NCBI GenBank assembly: GCA_030065855.1
Contig: JASJCT010000032.1
Coordinates: 1-43,482, forward strand
DNA from: Myxococcota bacterium
GTDB taxonomy: Bacteria; Myxococcota_A; Polyangia; JAAYKL01
Length of the DNA: 43,482 nucleotides
Direction of reading: 5' to 3'
Shown in pieces: positions 1 through 7,183 of this stretch. Numbering within the stretch: position 1 is the stretch's first letter; each line of letters opens with the position of its first letter. Position numbers and translations under genes: made by a program. A model generated the notes under the pieces. The model worked only from the letters and a program-made list of their open reading frames with translations, ran no database searches and was not told where the DNA came from.

Positions 1-593
1 GACGACTGCTGCGAATCGAACGTCACCTTCTCGAAACCCTCTGGCGGCTGCGACCGCTTCTTTTTGGCCTCGGCGATATACTGTCGATACCCACCTGTCG
101 ATTCGAAATACGACTGCATCTCCACTGTGGTCAGCCACTCCAATCCCGCTGTTTTGCCGAGATACGCCCTGTGGCTCGTCCATATCGCCTTGTCTTCGTC
201 AGGTGTGAGGTGAGCGCGCACCGGGTTAAGATGAAGATAGGCCAACAGGTATATCCAATGCTCCTCGAGATACACCGGCTTGTTTTTGTACCTACCGCGA
301 AATACCTGGCCGTCCCATCCCATGGCGCGGTTTAGATAAAAGCCATACTGGAAACAGACGTACTTCATCGCCTGCCCCAGATTTCCCTCTACCGACTCCA
401 CCATCAGGTGAAAATGATTGGGCATAATCGCAAATCCATGGACTCGAATTCGGTACCGAGAGACCGCCTGTCCGAGGAGATCCAGAAAGCGGTCGCATTG
501 ATCCACATTGCAAAAAACGGTCTGTCCCTTGGCTCCCCGGTTCATCACGTGATGTCTTGCACCGGGAAAGTCGATTCGCGCTGTTCTTGGCAT
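1..593 (-). CDS. REP-associated tyrosine transposase (Y1/HUH family), 3' end beyond window
   Basis: The gene reads leftward from ATG at 593 and is still open at base 1, so about 197 residues are visible and the C-terminus is missing. The N-terminus (PRTARIDFPGARHHVMNRG) is the signature opening of REP-associated transposases (RAYTs). The HUH metal-binding motif is His60-Phe-His62 in MPNHFHLM, and the likely nucleophile is Tyr119 in AYLHLNPVRA. These single-domain Y1 enzymes cut and rejoin single-stranded DNA at hairpins. A perfect 7-bp-stem hairpin lies at 631-650, just upstream of the start, where such an element's end is expected. A fragment similar to the visible C-terminal part recurs at 1578-1640. 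The family call is firm; whether it is active cannot be judged. Confidence 0.9.
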   Translation of the reverse strand, partial: MPRTARIDFPGARHHVMNRGAKGQTVFCNVDQCDRFLDLLGQAVSRYRIRVHGFAIMPNHFHLMVESVEGNLGQAMKYVCFQYGFYLNRAMGWDGQVFRGRYKNKPVYLEEHWIYLLAYLHLNPVRAHLTPDEDKAIWTSHRAYLGKTAGLEWLTTVEMQSYFESTGGYRQYIAEAKKKRSQPPEGFEKVTFDSQQS

Positions 594-609
594 GAGACGA
601 GCCTACGCT

Positions 610-1041
610 TCATAAGAAAAAAACGCAATAGGAAGGGTACGTCCCCTTCCCCGTTCGGCCGCCTTCGCCGTTCACATCGCTGAGGAAGTTCTTGATGAAA
701 TTGCGCAGCTGCACCAGTCCATCTATCCACGCGCGCAGGCAGGCCTGACCGGCCTCAGTGATGGTGTACACCTTGCGCGCGGGTCCTGCTCCAGGTTCGA
801 GGCTGGAGGTGACGAGTCCTTCCTGCTCCATGCGGCGTAGGTGACGGTAAACAACTCCGGCGTCGGGGATCATGCTCAAATATTTGCGTTGTTGCAGGTT
901 CTCCATGAGTTGGTAGCCATGGGAAGCCGTGTCCCGAAGTAGGAGTAAGAGACAGGGAACGAGGTAGTTTCGAATCTGAGGGCCGTGATCCCCGCATGCG
1001 CAGTGTCCGAAATTGCCGCAGTTTGAATGTGGATCGTGCAT
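610..1041 (-). CDS. PadR family transcriptional regulator
   Basis: This 143-residue protein has a PadR winged-helix domain at about residues 27-110: LLLLLRDTASHGYQLMENL (first helix), PDAGVVYRHLRRMEQEGLV (recognition helix and wing entry) and PARKVYTITEAG. The N-terminus is Cys/His-rich (CGNFGHCACGDH), as in the PadR subgroup that begins with a short metal-binding-like segment. After about residue 124 the reading frame runs into the REP-like hairpin at 631-650, so the last 19 or so residues (GEGGRTGKGTYPSYCVFFL) are probably element DNA rather than the original C-terminus. The small Cys-rich gene at 1132-1251 precedes it on the same strand. The ligand and targets cannot be predicted. Confidence 0.85.
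   Translation of the reverse strand: MHDPHSNCGNFGHCACGDHGPQIRNYLVPCLLLLLRDTASHGYQLMENLQQRKYLSMIPDAGVVYRHLRRMEQEGLVTSSLEPGAGPARKVYTITEAGQACLRAWIDGLVQLRNFIKNFLSDVNGEGGRTGKGTYPSYCVFFL
631..650. repeat. REP-like hairpin at transposase element end
   Basis: GGAAGGGTACGTCCCCTTCC forms a perfect stem (631-637 with 644-650) around the six-base loop TACGTC. It lies 38 bases upstream of the RAYT start and inside the last codons of the PadR gene. The same motif, with only part of the stem kept (GGAAGGGTACGTCCC on the minus strand), recurs at 1362-1375. Recurrence next to RAYT sequence suggests this is the transposase's own recognition hairpin; that link is an inference. Confidence 0.7.
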
Positions 1042-1131
1042 TCTACTAATCTATACGGATTTCCTGCAAATAGGCAAAAATCCCAGCGCGGGTGCTAAAG
1101 TGGCATGGGTGGGTAGGCGGAGGGTCCCCGC

Positions 1132-1251
1132 TCAATCGAGTTTCTGAAAAGCTTCCTCGGCGCCAGCTAGTTCCCGTTTAAGTTCCTCGATGTATTTCTG
1201 CAACTGGTCCTTGCACTCAGCCTGGGAGGTGAAATGCCGATGGAACCTCAT
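1132..1251 (-). CDS. Small Cys-containing coiled-coil protein upstream of PadR, probably 5'-truncated
   Basis: From ATG at 1251 the frame encodes 39 residues: MRFHRHFTSQAECKDQLQKY, then IEELKRELAGAEEAFQKLD and stop, an amphipathic helix typical of a short coiled coil. The same frame stays open upstream to about 1380 and encodes a Cys-rich stretch (DCCES..., RDCCCYGDG) but has no ATG. The open frame meets the repeat motif at 1362-1380, so the original start was probably lost when the element arrived. Small proteins with Cys-rich N-termini and a C-terminal coiled coil are often found beside PadR regulators of this type. The function is unknown. The start given is the only in-frame ATG and may not be the native one. 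Confidence 0.45.
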   Translation of the reverse strand: MRFHRHFTSQAECKDQLQKYIEELKRELAGAEEAFQKLD

Positions 1252-1361
1252 GCCATCGCCATAGCAACAGCAATCCCGCTGGGAGTGCAGATGGTGGCCT
1301 TTTTGCGGCGCACACGCCCACGATGCGCGGCTTTCACAACAATCGATGGTAAATGGTAAAT

Positions 1362-1640
1362 GGGACGTACCCTTCCTATTGCTCTTTTAGGAGCTGAATC
1401 CATTCCCACACCCGACCATCGGCGTAGGTACTCGGATTCTGTCGCAGTTTCATCAGAATGTGACTCACCGCGGTGGGACTCATCTCTTCCCTCGAGCAAC
1501 CCGAAACTACCTACACCACTGCCAACGCCATTTCCACTTCGATACGGGGGCCAACGGGCTCCTGTTTCTCCACTCGCATTTTCGACGACTGCCGCGAATC
1601 GAACGTCACCTTCTCTAAACCAGGAGCCGGCGGCGATTTA
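1362..1640 (-). pseudogene. 3' remnant of a second REP-associated transposase
   Basis: Reading the minus strand from 1640 gives PGLEKVTFDSRQSS, which matches the C-terminal residues (FEKVTFDSQQSS) of the transposase at 1-593. The nucleotides at 1578-1620 are nearly identical to those at 1-40. The frame then has an internal stop in the segment after EMALAVV, continues as EEMSPTAVSHILMKLRQNPS, and ends next to the REP-like motif at 1362-1380. Only the tail of the gene is present; its 5' part, expected to the right of 1640, is missing. Confidence 0.6.
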
Positions 1641-1807
1641 GAAAGTCAACCAATATATCAAAATTCAAATTTATTATATCAGCCCATTTTAATCCCCTTC
1701 CGGCAATAACAGCTGGGCAGAGGCGGATTTAGGAATTCGCTCGCTGTCGATTCTGGAGCCGATTGAGTAAAGCAATCTGAGTACTGCAGAAAAAGCTTTA
1801 AAAACGC

Positions 1808-1857
1808 TTGACAGGAAAGTTTACAATTGTAATATCAAACGTATTACAATTGTAAAC
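1808..1857 (+). promoter_or_regulatory. Promoter with paired BlaI/CopY-type operator boxes
   Basis: TTGACA (1808-1813) and TAATAT (1830-1835) are 16 bases apart and make a good sigma-70-type promoter pointing to the hydrolase at 2015. Overlying it is a perfect 16-bp inverted repeat: GTTTACAATTGTAATA at 1819-1834 and its exact complement at 1842-1857, with a 7-base spacer. Each arm contains TACAATTGTA, which fits the TACANNTGTA consensus known for BlaI/MecI/CopY-family repressors. The box centres are 23 bp apart, about two helical turns. No BlaI-like gene is in the window, so the regulator must lie elsewhere. Confidence 0.75.
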
Positions 1858-2014
1858 AATGACGGTTCAACTTGGGTAAGTGATTGCAATCGCCGAGCTA
1901 GCAGGACTGTTTTGCGACGTGGGGAAGCCGCTTGACAAGCGGCACCGGCACCTCAATGGCGCCCCCAATAGGCGCTATTGAACCAGAAATTTTAACCAGC
2001 AATAGGAGAGAACC

Positions 2015-2875
2015 ATGAAGAAAAAACTCTGTGTCTTTGTCATCGGTATCGTCATCGTCGGCCTTGGTTTTGGTGCTACCAATTCAGCGCTCGCCGGCAA
2101 CACTGGGCTGTTAAACGACGCCAAATTCGATGCCTCTAGCGCTGCGGGATTAATGAGCAAGTGGCACAAACCGCCAGTCACAGAACCGGTGAGGATCACC
2201 TGGTTGGGTCACGCTGCATTCAAACTCGAGTCTGGGGGTAAAACCGTTCTCATCGACCCGTGGATAACGGGCAACCCAACGTGTCCTATCACAGTTGACG
2301 ACATCCAAGCAGCAGACCTCATCCTCGTCACCCACGACCACGGCGATCACGTGGGCGACACCGAAGCCATCGCGCTGGCCACCGGCGCCGTGGTTTTAGC
2401 TTTCTACGATACAGCGCTGCGCTTCTTGAGTGAAGGGCTGCCACAGGAGAACGTCTGGGGCTGGGGCCGTGCGGTTGGTGGCGAGATCGACATCGATGGG
2501 ATCAAAATCGTCATGACCCAGGCCACCCATTCATCTGATACCGGTATTGCCGCTGGTTATATCATCCAGTTCCCCGGAGGGGGAACAGTGTATCACGCCG
2601 GTGACACCGGCCTGTTTAACGAAATGGGGCTTTACGGAGCGCTCTACCCGATCCATGTCGCACTGCTGCCAATTGGCAACGTCTTTACCATGGACGGTCG
2701 CCAAGCAGCGATAAGCTTGCGCTTGCTCCGCCCCCAGGTGGCCATCCCGATGCACTTTGGGACGTTTCCCCTATTGGACCAGAGCGCTGATGCGTTTGTC
2801 GATTACGCGAGCCGTTATGCGCCATGGACAGACGTTACCGTATTAGATCCGGGCGCCACGTTTGTACTTGACTAA
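2015..2875 (+). CDS. Exported metallo-beta-lactamase-fold hydrolase (UlaG/UPF0173-like)
   Basis: This 286-residue protein has a signal peptide (KKK, a hydrophobic core, then a cleavage site near ALAG, residues 1-28). The MBL fold follows: GHAAFKLESGGKTVLIDPW, the zinc motif HDHGDH within VTHDHGDHVGD, GDTGLF for the bridging Asp, and MHFGTF for the last His. This arrangement fits the UlaG/UPF0173 group of metal-dependent hydrolases rather than true beta-lactamases. The start follows the ribosome-binding site AGGAGA. The leader is about 155 nt long with two short hairpins (1927-1943, 1966-1980). The paired BlaI-type operator upstream implies repression released by a signal. The substrate is unknown. 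Confidence 0.88.
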   Translation: MKKKLCVFVIGIVIVGLGFGATNSALAGNTGLLNDAKFDASSAAGLMSKWHKPPVTEPVRITWLGHAAFKLESGGKTVLIDPWITGNPTCPITVDDIQAADLILVTHDHGDHVGDTEAIALATGAVVLAFYDTALRFLSEGLPQENVWGWGRAVGGEIDIDGIKIVMTQATHSSDTGIAAGYIIQFPGGGTVYHAGDTGLFNEMGLYGALYPIHVALLPIGNVFTMDGRQAAISLRLLRPQVAIPMHFGTFPLLDQSADAFVDYASRYAPWTDVTVLDPGATFVLD

Positions 2876-2935
2876 AAGCCCCAGGAATGTTCGCTGGTGC
2901 TCGGGTAGCAATGAATGGAAGTGCTAGGGCGCTAA

Positions 2936-4120
2936 CTACTGATATGCTGCATTGAGGACGCCCAGTGCGTCATTGAGATCCATCTCAACCGGATTGTAGA
3001 CCAGTGTGCCGTCATTGATGGCGGCTTTGGCAATGTCCTCTAGCTTGTCTTTGGGTACGCCAGCCTGTTCCAGGGTCATTGGGAGGCCGCATAGATCTTT
3101 GAGGGTCTGTTGAAATTCTCGGACAAGGGCAATGGTGCGCCTGGCCCGCTTAGAAGCAGCTGTTTTCGCGTATTCCTCTTCACCCCCAAACGGCAATAAC
3201 AGCTCGGCAACAGCATTTTCAGTTTTCTCCAGATTATACTCGAGTCCAAATGGCAGAAAAATAGACATGGCCACCCCATGGGGAACACTGCAAACAGCGC
3301 CGGTTGCATGCCCCAGTGAATGGATCATGCCGACCATGGAATTGCTAAAGGCAGCGCCAGCCATTGTGGCCGCATTTGCCATGCCAACGCGTGCTTCGGC
3401 ATCTTTTCCGTCTTTAACAGCCCGTATGAGAAAAGTCCTGATGAGCTTAATCCCAGCGTATGCATGGGCATCGCTGAGGGGATTTTTTTGTAGACAGGTG
3501 TAGCCCTCCATTGCATGGGTAAGGGCGTCCATGCCAGTGGCCGCTGTGATGTGTGGGGGCATTGTCAATGTCATGCGCGGGTCGATAATCGCTACTTTTG
3601 GCAGCAACAGCGGAGAAGAAAAAGTCATTTTTATCTTCTTTTCCGTATTTTTTATAACCGCTGCCAGGGTCACCTCGGATCCAGTGCCGGCCGTGGTCGG
3701 AATGACGATAAAGGGCTTTTGAGGCGTCTTTAGGCGATCCGCACCCTCGAATGCCAAGAGGTCATCCGCGTTTTCAGTTACGACGATGTTGACGGCCTTT
3801 GCCGTATCAATCGGCGATCCACCACCGACCGCCACGATGGCGTCGCAGTCATTGTGGCGAAAGACATCGGCAATTTGGTTGACGACTTGGTTAGACGAAT
3901 CTGGCGGTACCTCGTCGTAAATCGCGCCAACATCCATATTGGCGGCGTCAAAGGCCACCGTGACATGGCGCATCAACCCCGCCTTCACAACCCCCTTATC
4001 CGTAATGATCAATGGCTTCTGGGCGTTGAGTTGGCTGAGCTCATAGGGCAGGTTGTCTAAAGCCTTGTTTCCAGAAATTATCTTCACCGGATTGTAATAT
4101 TCGTAATAGCTGGGCAACAT
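2936..4120 (-). CDS. Iron-containing alcohol dehydrogenase
   Basis: The gene encodes 394 residues from ATG at 4120, normal for group III iron-dependent alcohol dehydrogenases. Family motifs in order: the N-terminal PVKIISGNKAL, nucleotide-binding GGGSPIDTAK, PTTAGTGSEVT, metal-binding AATGMDALTHAMEGY, and HSLGHATGAVCSVPHG with the metal-ligand histidines. It should interconvert an alcohol and an aldehyde or ketone using NAD(P)H. The start was chosen because AAGGAG lies six bases upstream and the family begins at this point. Another ATG at 4180, five bases after the SCP2 stop, would add 20 residues. It is the last gene of the TetR - SCP2 - dehydrogenase operon, so the substrate is likely lipid-derived (inference). 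Confidence 0.92.
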   Translation of the reverse strand: MLPSYYEYYNPVKIISGNKALDNLPYELSQLNAQKPLIITDKGVVKAGLMRHVTVAFDAANMDVGAIYDEVPPDSSNQVVNQIADVFRHNDCDAIVAVGGGSPIDTAKAVNIVVTENADDLLAFEGADRLKTPQKPFIVIPTTAGTGSEVTLAAVIKNTEKKIKMTFSSPLLLPKVAIIDPRMTLTMPPHITAATGMDALTHAMEGYTCLQKNPLSDAHAYAGIKLIRTFLIRAVKDGKDAEARVGMANAATMAGAAFSNSMVGMIHSLGHATGAVCSVPHGVAMSIFLPFGLEYNLEKTENAVAELLLPFGGEEEYAKTAASKRARRTIALVREFQQTLKDLCGLPMTLEQAGVPKDKLEDIAKAAINDGTLVYNPVEMDLNDALGVLNAAYQ

Positions 4121-4185
4121 GGTGGGCTCCTTGGCCAAATTCAATGGCAGATTTTGGATCAATCGTTGAATAAAACGCATGTCGA

Positions 4186-4710
4186 TTAAACTCCAGTTGG
4201 AATGCCGATAAGGTACAGCATGGCGCGAAGAAACTGCTTTTTGGGCGGCATGGGCGGCAGTCGCTTCACTTGTCTTTTCGCAATGATCGCTGGATACAAA
4301 TATCCGAGCACGATGGTCAAACAACGGGTGAATATCATCCCATAGCTGATATCTCCTTTAACCACAAAGCGGCGTTCGGCAGTGGCTTGGCCAACTCCCT
4401 GTTGAGGGGTCAGCATCAGCATCGCAGATGCCATATTTTTAAAGGTCATCACCACATCCCCGGTTTCCACATCCCCGCCGAGGTATACGAGCCGATCGTT
4501 CAGTTTCTCGATTGCCATGCCCGGCCCATTTGGCAAAATATTCATCACCAGTGTGAACCCCTCTGGCAGGGCTTTGATCTCCTCTTTAACATCTGGATCA
4601 AACCTGGACGCGAACTGAAACGCCCTGCCGAGAACAAAAAATATCAGGCCTGCGAGCTGGGCCGCCCCCTGTCTCTGGCCTGTCTTCATTAATGAATAGA
4701 AAGTTGGCAT
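4186..4710 (-). CDS. SCP2 sterol-binding-domain protein
   Basis: This 174-residue protein resembles the SCP2 lipid-carrier fold: the central part has the alternating pattern GFTLVMNILPNGPGMAIEKLNDRLVYLGG, then GDVVMTFKNMASAMLMLTP, an acyl-chain pocket helix and FVVKGDISYGMIFTRCL. Such proteins bind fatty acyl or sterol-like lipids in the cytoplasm. No signal peptide is evident. The gene sits 19 bases after the TetR gene and just before the alcohol dehydrogenase, so all three are probably co-transcribed. A role in handling a hydrophobic substrate for the dehydrogenase is an inference. Confidence 0.8.
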   Translation of the reverse strand: MPTFYSLMKTGQRQGAAQLAGLIFFVLGRAFQFASRFDPDVKEEIKALPEGFTLVMNILPNGPGMAIEKLNDRLVYLGGDVETGDVVMTFKNMASAMLMLTPQQGVGQATAERRFVVKGDISYGMIFTRCLTIVLGYLYPAIIAKRQVKRLPPMPPKKQFLRAMLYLIGIPTGV

Positions 4711-4729
4711 TCAAAACTCCTTTGCCGTA

Positions 4730-5308
4730 CTAGACGACTATTTTGAGCAATGACGATACGGTATTCTCAATCTGGTTTTCTTGAACATCGAACATGGTTT
4801 GAATAACAAGCCCATCTAATACTGCAACGATGATCGGCGCTAGGGTACTGTAGTCGCCCTGATCTTTCAGGACCTTGCGAAATATCTCTTCGGTTAATGC
4901 AAACCATTGGCGATACGTATGAACAAATCGCTCCTTTAGGGCGCTATTGCCGGTAAGCGCTTCGCGAATCAGATAGATGTGCAGGCTGCTGCGGGTCTTA
5001 GCGTCTAGAATATTCTCAATGACCGCGCCAAAAATCTTTTCTAAAGATGCTTGGCTTTCACTTGCTTTGATAATGGAGAATAGCCGTTCTGTAATCCGTT
5101 GCATGTGCCGTTCGGCAATATCAAAAACAATGTCGTTCTTCGAAGCATAATAGTAATAGAGGGTCCCCTTGCTGATACCCAACTCCTTGGCGATATCAGA
5201 TAGGCTCGTATGCTTGATGCCTTTATCCACGATGATGCGACTGGCGGCATCGAGTATGTCTTCTTTTTTCTGAGCGTGTTTGGCTGGTTTTTCTTTTTGT
5301 ATCTTCAT
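4730..5308 (-). CDS. TetR/AcrR family transcriptional regulator
   Basis: The protein has 192 residues. The N-terminal helix-turn-helix is clear at about residues 16-62: ILDAASRIIVDKGIKHTSLSDIAKELGISKGTLYYYYASKNDIVFDI. The helical C-terminal ligand-binding domain is not diagnostic of an effector. It is the first gene of the minus-strand operon with SCP2 and the iron alcohol dehydrogenase. The palindrome CGGTCGACCG at 5325-5334, 17 bases before the start codon, is a likely autoregulatory operator. By gene context the effector may be a fatty acyl or alcohol-type compound (inference). Confidence 0.92.
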   Translation of the reverse strand: MKIQKEKPAKHAQKKEDILDAASRIIVDKGIKHTSLSDIAKELGISKGTLYYYYASKNDIVFDIAERHMQRITERLFSIIKASESQASLEKIFGAVIENILDAKTRSSLHIYLIREALTGNSALKERFVHTYRQWFALTEEIFRKVLKDQGDYSTLAPIIVAVLDGLVIQTMFDVQENQIENTVSSLLKIVV

Positions 5309-5604
5309 CTATTTCTCAGTCGGCCGGTCGACCGATAAACACGATATATAAAAAAAAGCAAAATCTCAAGCCCTAATCACAACACTTTTCGACTGTACCT
5401 TTGATTTACCCAATCCAGCTGCATAAATGGACTGGGATCACGATCTCATTCATATTTAACCACGCAGAATTATGATTCCGTTCAAAGAACTTCGACCGAC
5501 GGTTCCATGGATTAAAACAGCGATGGTATGGTTTGTTCGGTTAATAGCGCTGTAGATTTGCAGCAGCACAATGCTCCCATGAGCAAAGATGGAAGGGCAA
5601 ATTA
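5309..5604. other. Divergent intergenic region between TetR operon and serine hydrolase
   Basis: These 296 bases separate two divergent genes. The left end holds the palindromic TetR-type site (5320-5335) and 5492-5499 repeats its half-site. GGAAGGG at 5590-5596 is a plausible ribosome-binding site for the gene at 5605. No gene was seen here. Confidence 0.5.
5320..5335. promoter_or_regulatory. Candidate TetR operator
   Basis: The stretch TCGGCCGGTCGACCGA contains the perfect 10-bp palindrome CGGTCGACCG (5325-5334) and sits between the TetR start and its likely promoter. The half-site TCGACCGA occurs again at 5492-5499, nearer the divergent serine-hydrolase gene, so one regulator may act on both sides. 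Binding is inferred from position and symmetry only. Confidence 0.45.
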
Positions 5605-7041
5605 ATGTCAAGCGTCAGGAAATTTAAGTTCACTAAGCGGGTAAGATGGACAATGACCTTACTCGCTTTTTTGCCGCTCTTGGCTATCTCCATTGCTGCG
5701 TTTGAATACAAGGATGTGCATATCGGGACCGGATACGCTGCCAAGAATACGTGCACGGGCATTTGGGTAACAGGCGTTGATGAACCCATTATGAGAGATG
5801 ACTATGTAGCACCAGAAGTGGCACCCCTGCCCATCATCTGGGACGTGGCAGTCGACCGCCAACACCGCATGGTCAGGGCCAGTGCCCCTGGTGATGTTTC
5901 TGAAGCAGTTTACCGGCCCGGCCTAGGCACGACACTGACAACCGGCACCACTAGAGCTGAACTGCTCAAGGTGCAGCCCACATTGCTTACATTGACCCTA
6001 CCGTCTGACTTGCCCTGGCCCCATGGCACAGGGGATATTCATCCCAATTTGCCAGAAAACGTGGATTATAAGGCCATTGAAGCGGCCATGGATGAGGTTT
6101 TTAAAGAGAATCAGGAAATTCCCAAAAAAACAGCAGCTGTCGTTATCATTTACAAAGGCAAGCTGATTGCCGAACGATATGCACCTCAGTTTAACGCGTC
6201 TAGCCCTATCCTCGGCTGGTCCATGTCCAAAACAGTCACTGGATCCCTGGTGGGCATGCTGCAAGAGCGGGGATTGCTCAACGTCAACGATAAAGCACCT
6301 ATCGACTGGCACGCGCCCGACACAGCAGAAAAATCGGAGATTACCATTTTGAATCTGTTGCACATGAGCAGCGGGCTTTACTTCAACGAAAAACCCAGGG
6401 GGTTGAATAATCACCTAGGAGAGATGTTGTATGGACAACACGACTATGCCGACTACATGGCGAAACGGCCGATGCGAGCAAAACCGGGTACGGTGTGGAA
6501 CTACTCCACCGGCGACACCATGCTCCTGTCCAAAATTGTCCAAGACGCGCTGGGCGGCAGCCTTGAGGATGCCTATCACTTTATTCAAGGGGAGTTGTTC
6601 CACAAGATAGATATCGCCACTGCCGTGGTAGAGTTTGATCCCAGCGGCACGTTTGTAGGAGCGGCCAGCATATGCATGTCCACGAGAGATTGGGCCAGGC
6701 TCGGCCTACTGTACCTCAATGATGGCAGGTGGAAAGGAGAACAAATTTTGCCCCAAGGTTGGGTTGCTTTTGCCACCACACCTGCCCCGACAAGCCCTAT
6801 CTACGGCGCCCAGCTGTGGTTAAACACAGACCAGGTGCTCCATGCCGACCTGCCAGAAGAACTCGTCAGCTTTCGGGGCCACAATGGACAGCGGGTCATG
6901 ATCATCCCTTCAAAAGAGCTGATAGTGGTGAGAATGGGCTATACCTTTAATACAACATACGGACAGAATATGGACCAGGATCCAGTTCCACTATTGGTCG
7001 AACAGGTTCTCAGTGCAATTGGGGATCCCGTCGCATCATAA
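5605..7041 (+). CDS. Membrane-anchored serine hydrolase, beta-lactamase class C fold
   Basis: The protein has 478 residues. Residues 1-34 contain a basic start and one hydrophobic segment (TMTLLAFLPLLAISIAAF), giving a membrane anchor or signal sequence facing the periplasm. The beta-lactamase/penicillin-binding-protein fold is recognised by the nucleophile motif Ser206-Met-Ser-Lys209 (GWSMSKTVTG), Tyr300 in WNYSTGD, and His426-Asn-Gly in RGHNGQRV as the third motif. The sequence resembles the class C hydrolase group that includes esterases and 6-aminohexanoate-dimer hydrolases, rather than resistance beta-lactamases. The roughly 150 residues before the catalytic domain have no recognised fold. 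It is divergent from the TetR operon and may share its control. The substrate is unknown. Confidence 0.87.
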   Translation: MSSVRKFKFTKRVRWTMTLLAFLPLLAISIAAFEYKDVHIGTGYAAKNTCTGIWVTGVDEPIMRDDYVAPEVAPLPIIWDVAVDRQHRMVRASAPGDVSEAVYRPGLGTTLTTGTTRAELLKVQPTLLTLTLPSDLPWPHGTGDIHPNLPENVDYKAIEAAMDEVFKENQEIPKKTAAVVIIYKGKLIAERYAPQFNASSPILGWSMSKTVTGSLVGMLQERGLLNVNDKAPIDWHAPDTAEKSEITILNLLHMSSGLYFNEKPRGLNNHLGEMLYGQHDYADYMAKRPMRAKPGTVWNYSTGDTMLLSKIVQDALGGSLEDAYHFIQGELFHKIDIATAVVEFDPSGTFVGAASICMSTRDWARLGLLYLNDGRWKGEQILPQGWVAFATTPAPTSPIYGAQLWLNTDQVLHADLPEELVSFRGHNGQRVMIIPSKELIVVRMGYTFNTTYGQNMDQDPVPLLVEQVLSAIGDPVAS

Positions 7042-7183
7042 CGCCACATTCGCTTCATGCCCGTAACAGGGAAAAAACTAGGTACTGCAAAAATAGCCGC
7101 TTAGATGATAAAATAGCCAACGAAGGTCTTGAAGAACATTCGAGAGGGCCAACGATTGACAGTTGTTTTTGAAAGGGATGCGA

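Noticed and set aside
4121..4324. 5' extension of the alcohol dehydrogenase gene
   Set aside because: It would overlap the SCP2 gene by over 100 bases. ATGs at 4120 and 4180 have better signals and fit the family length.
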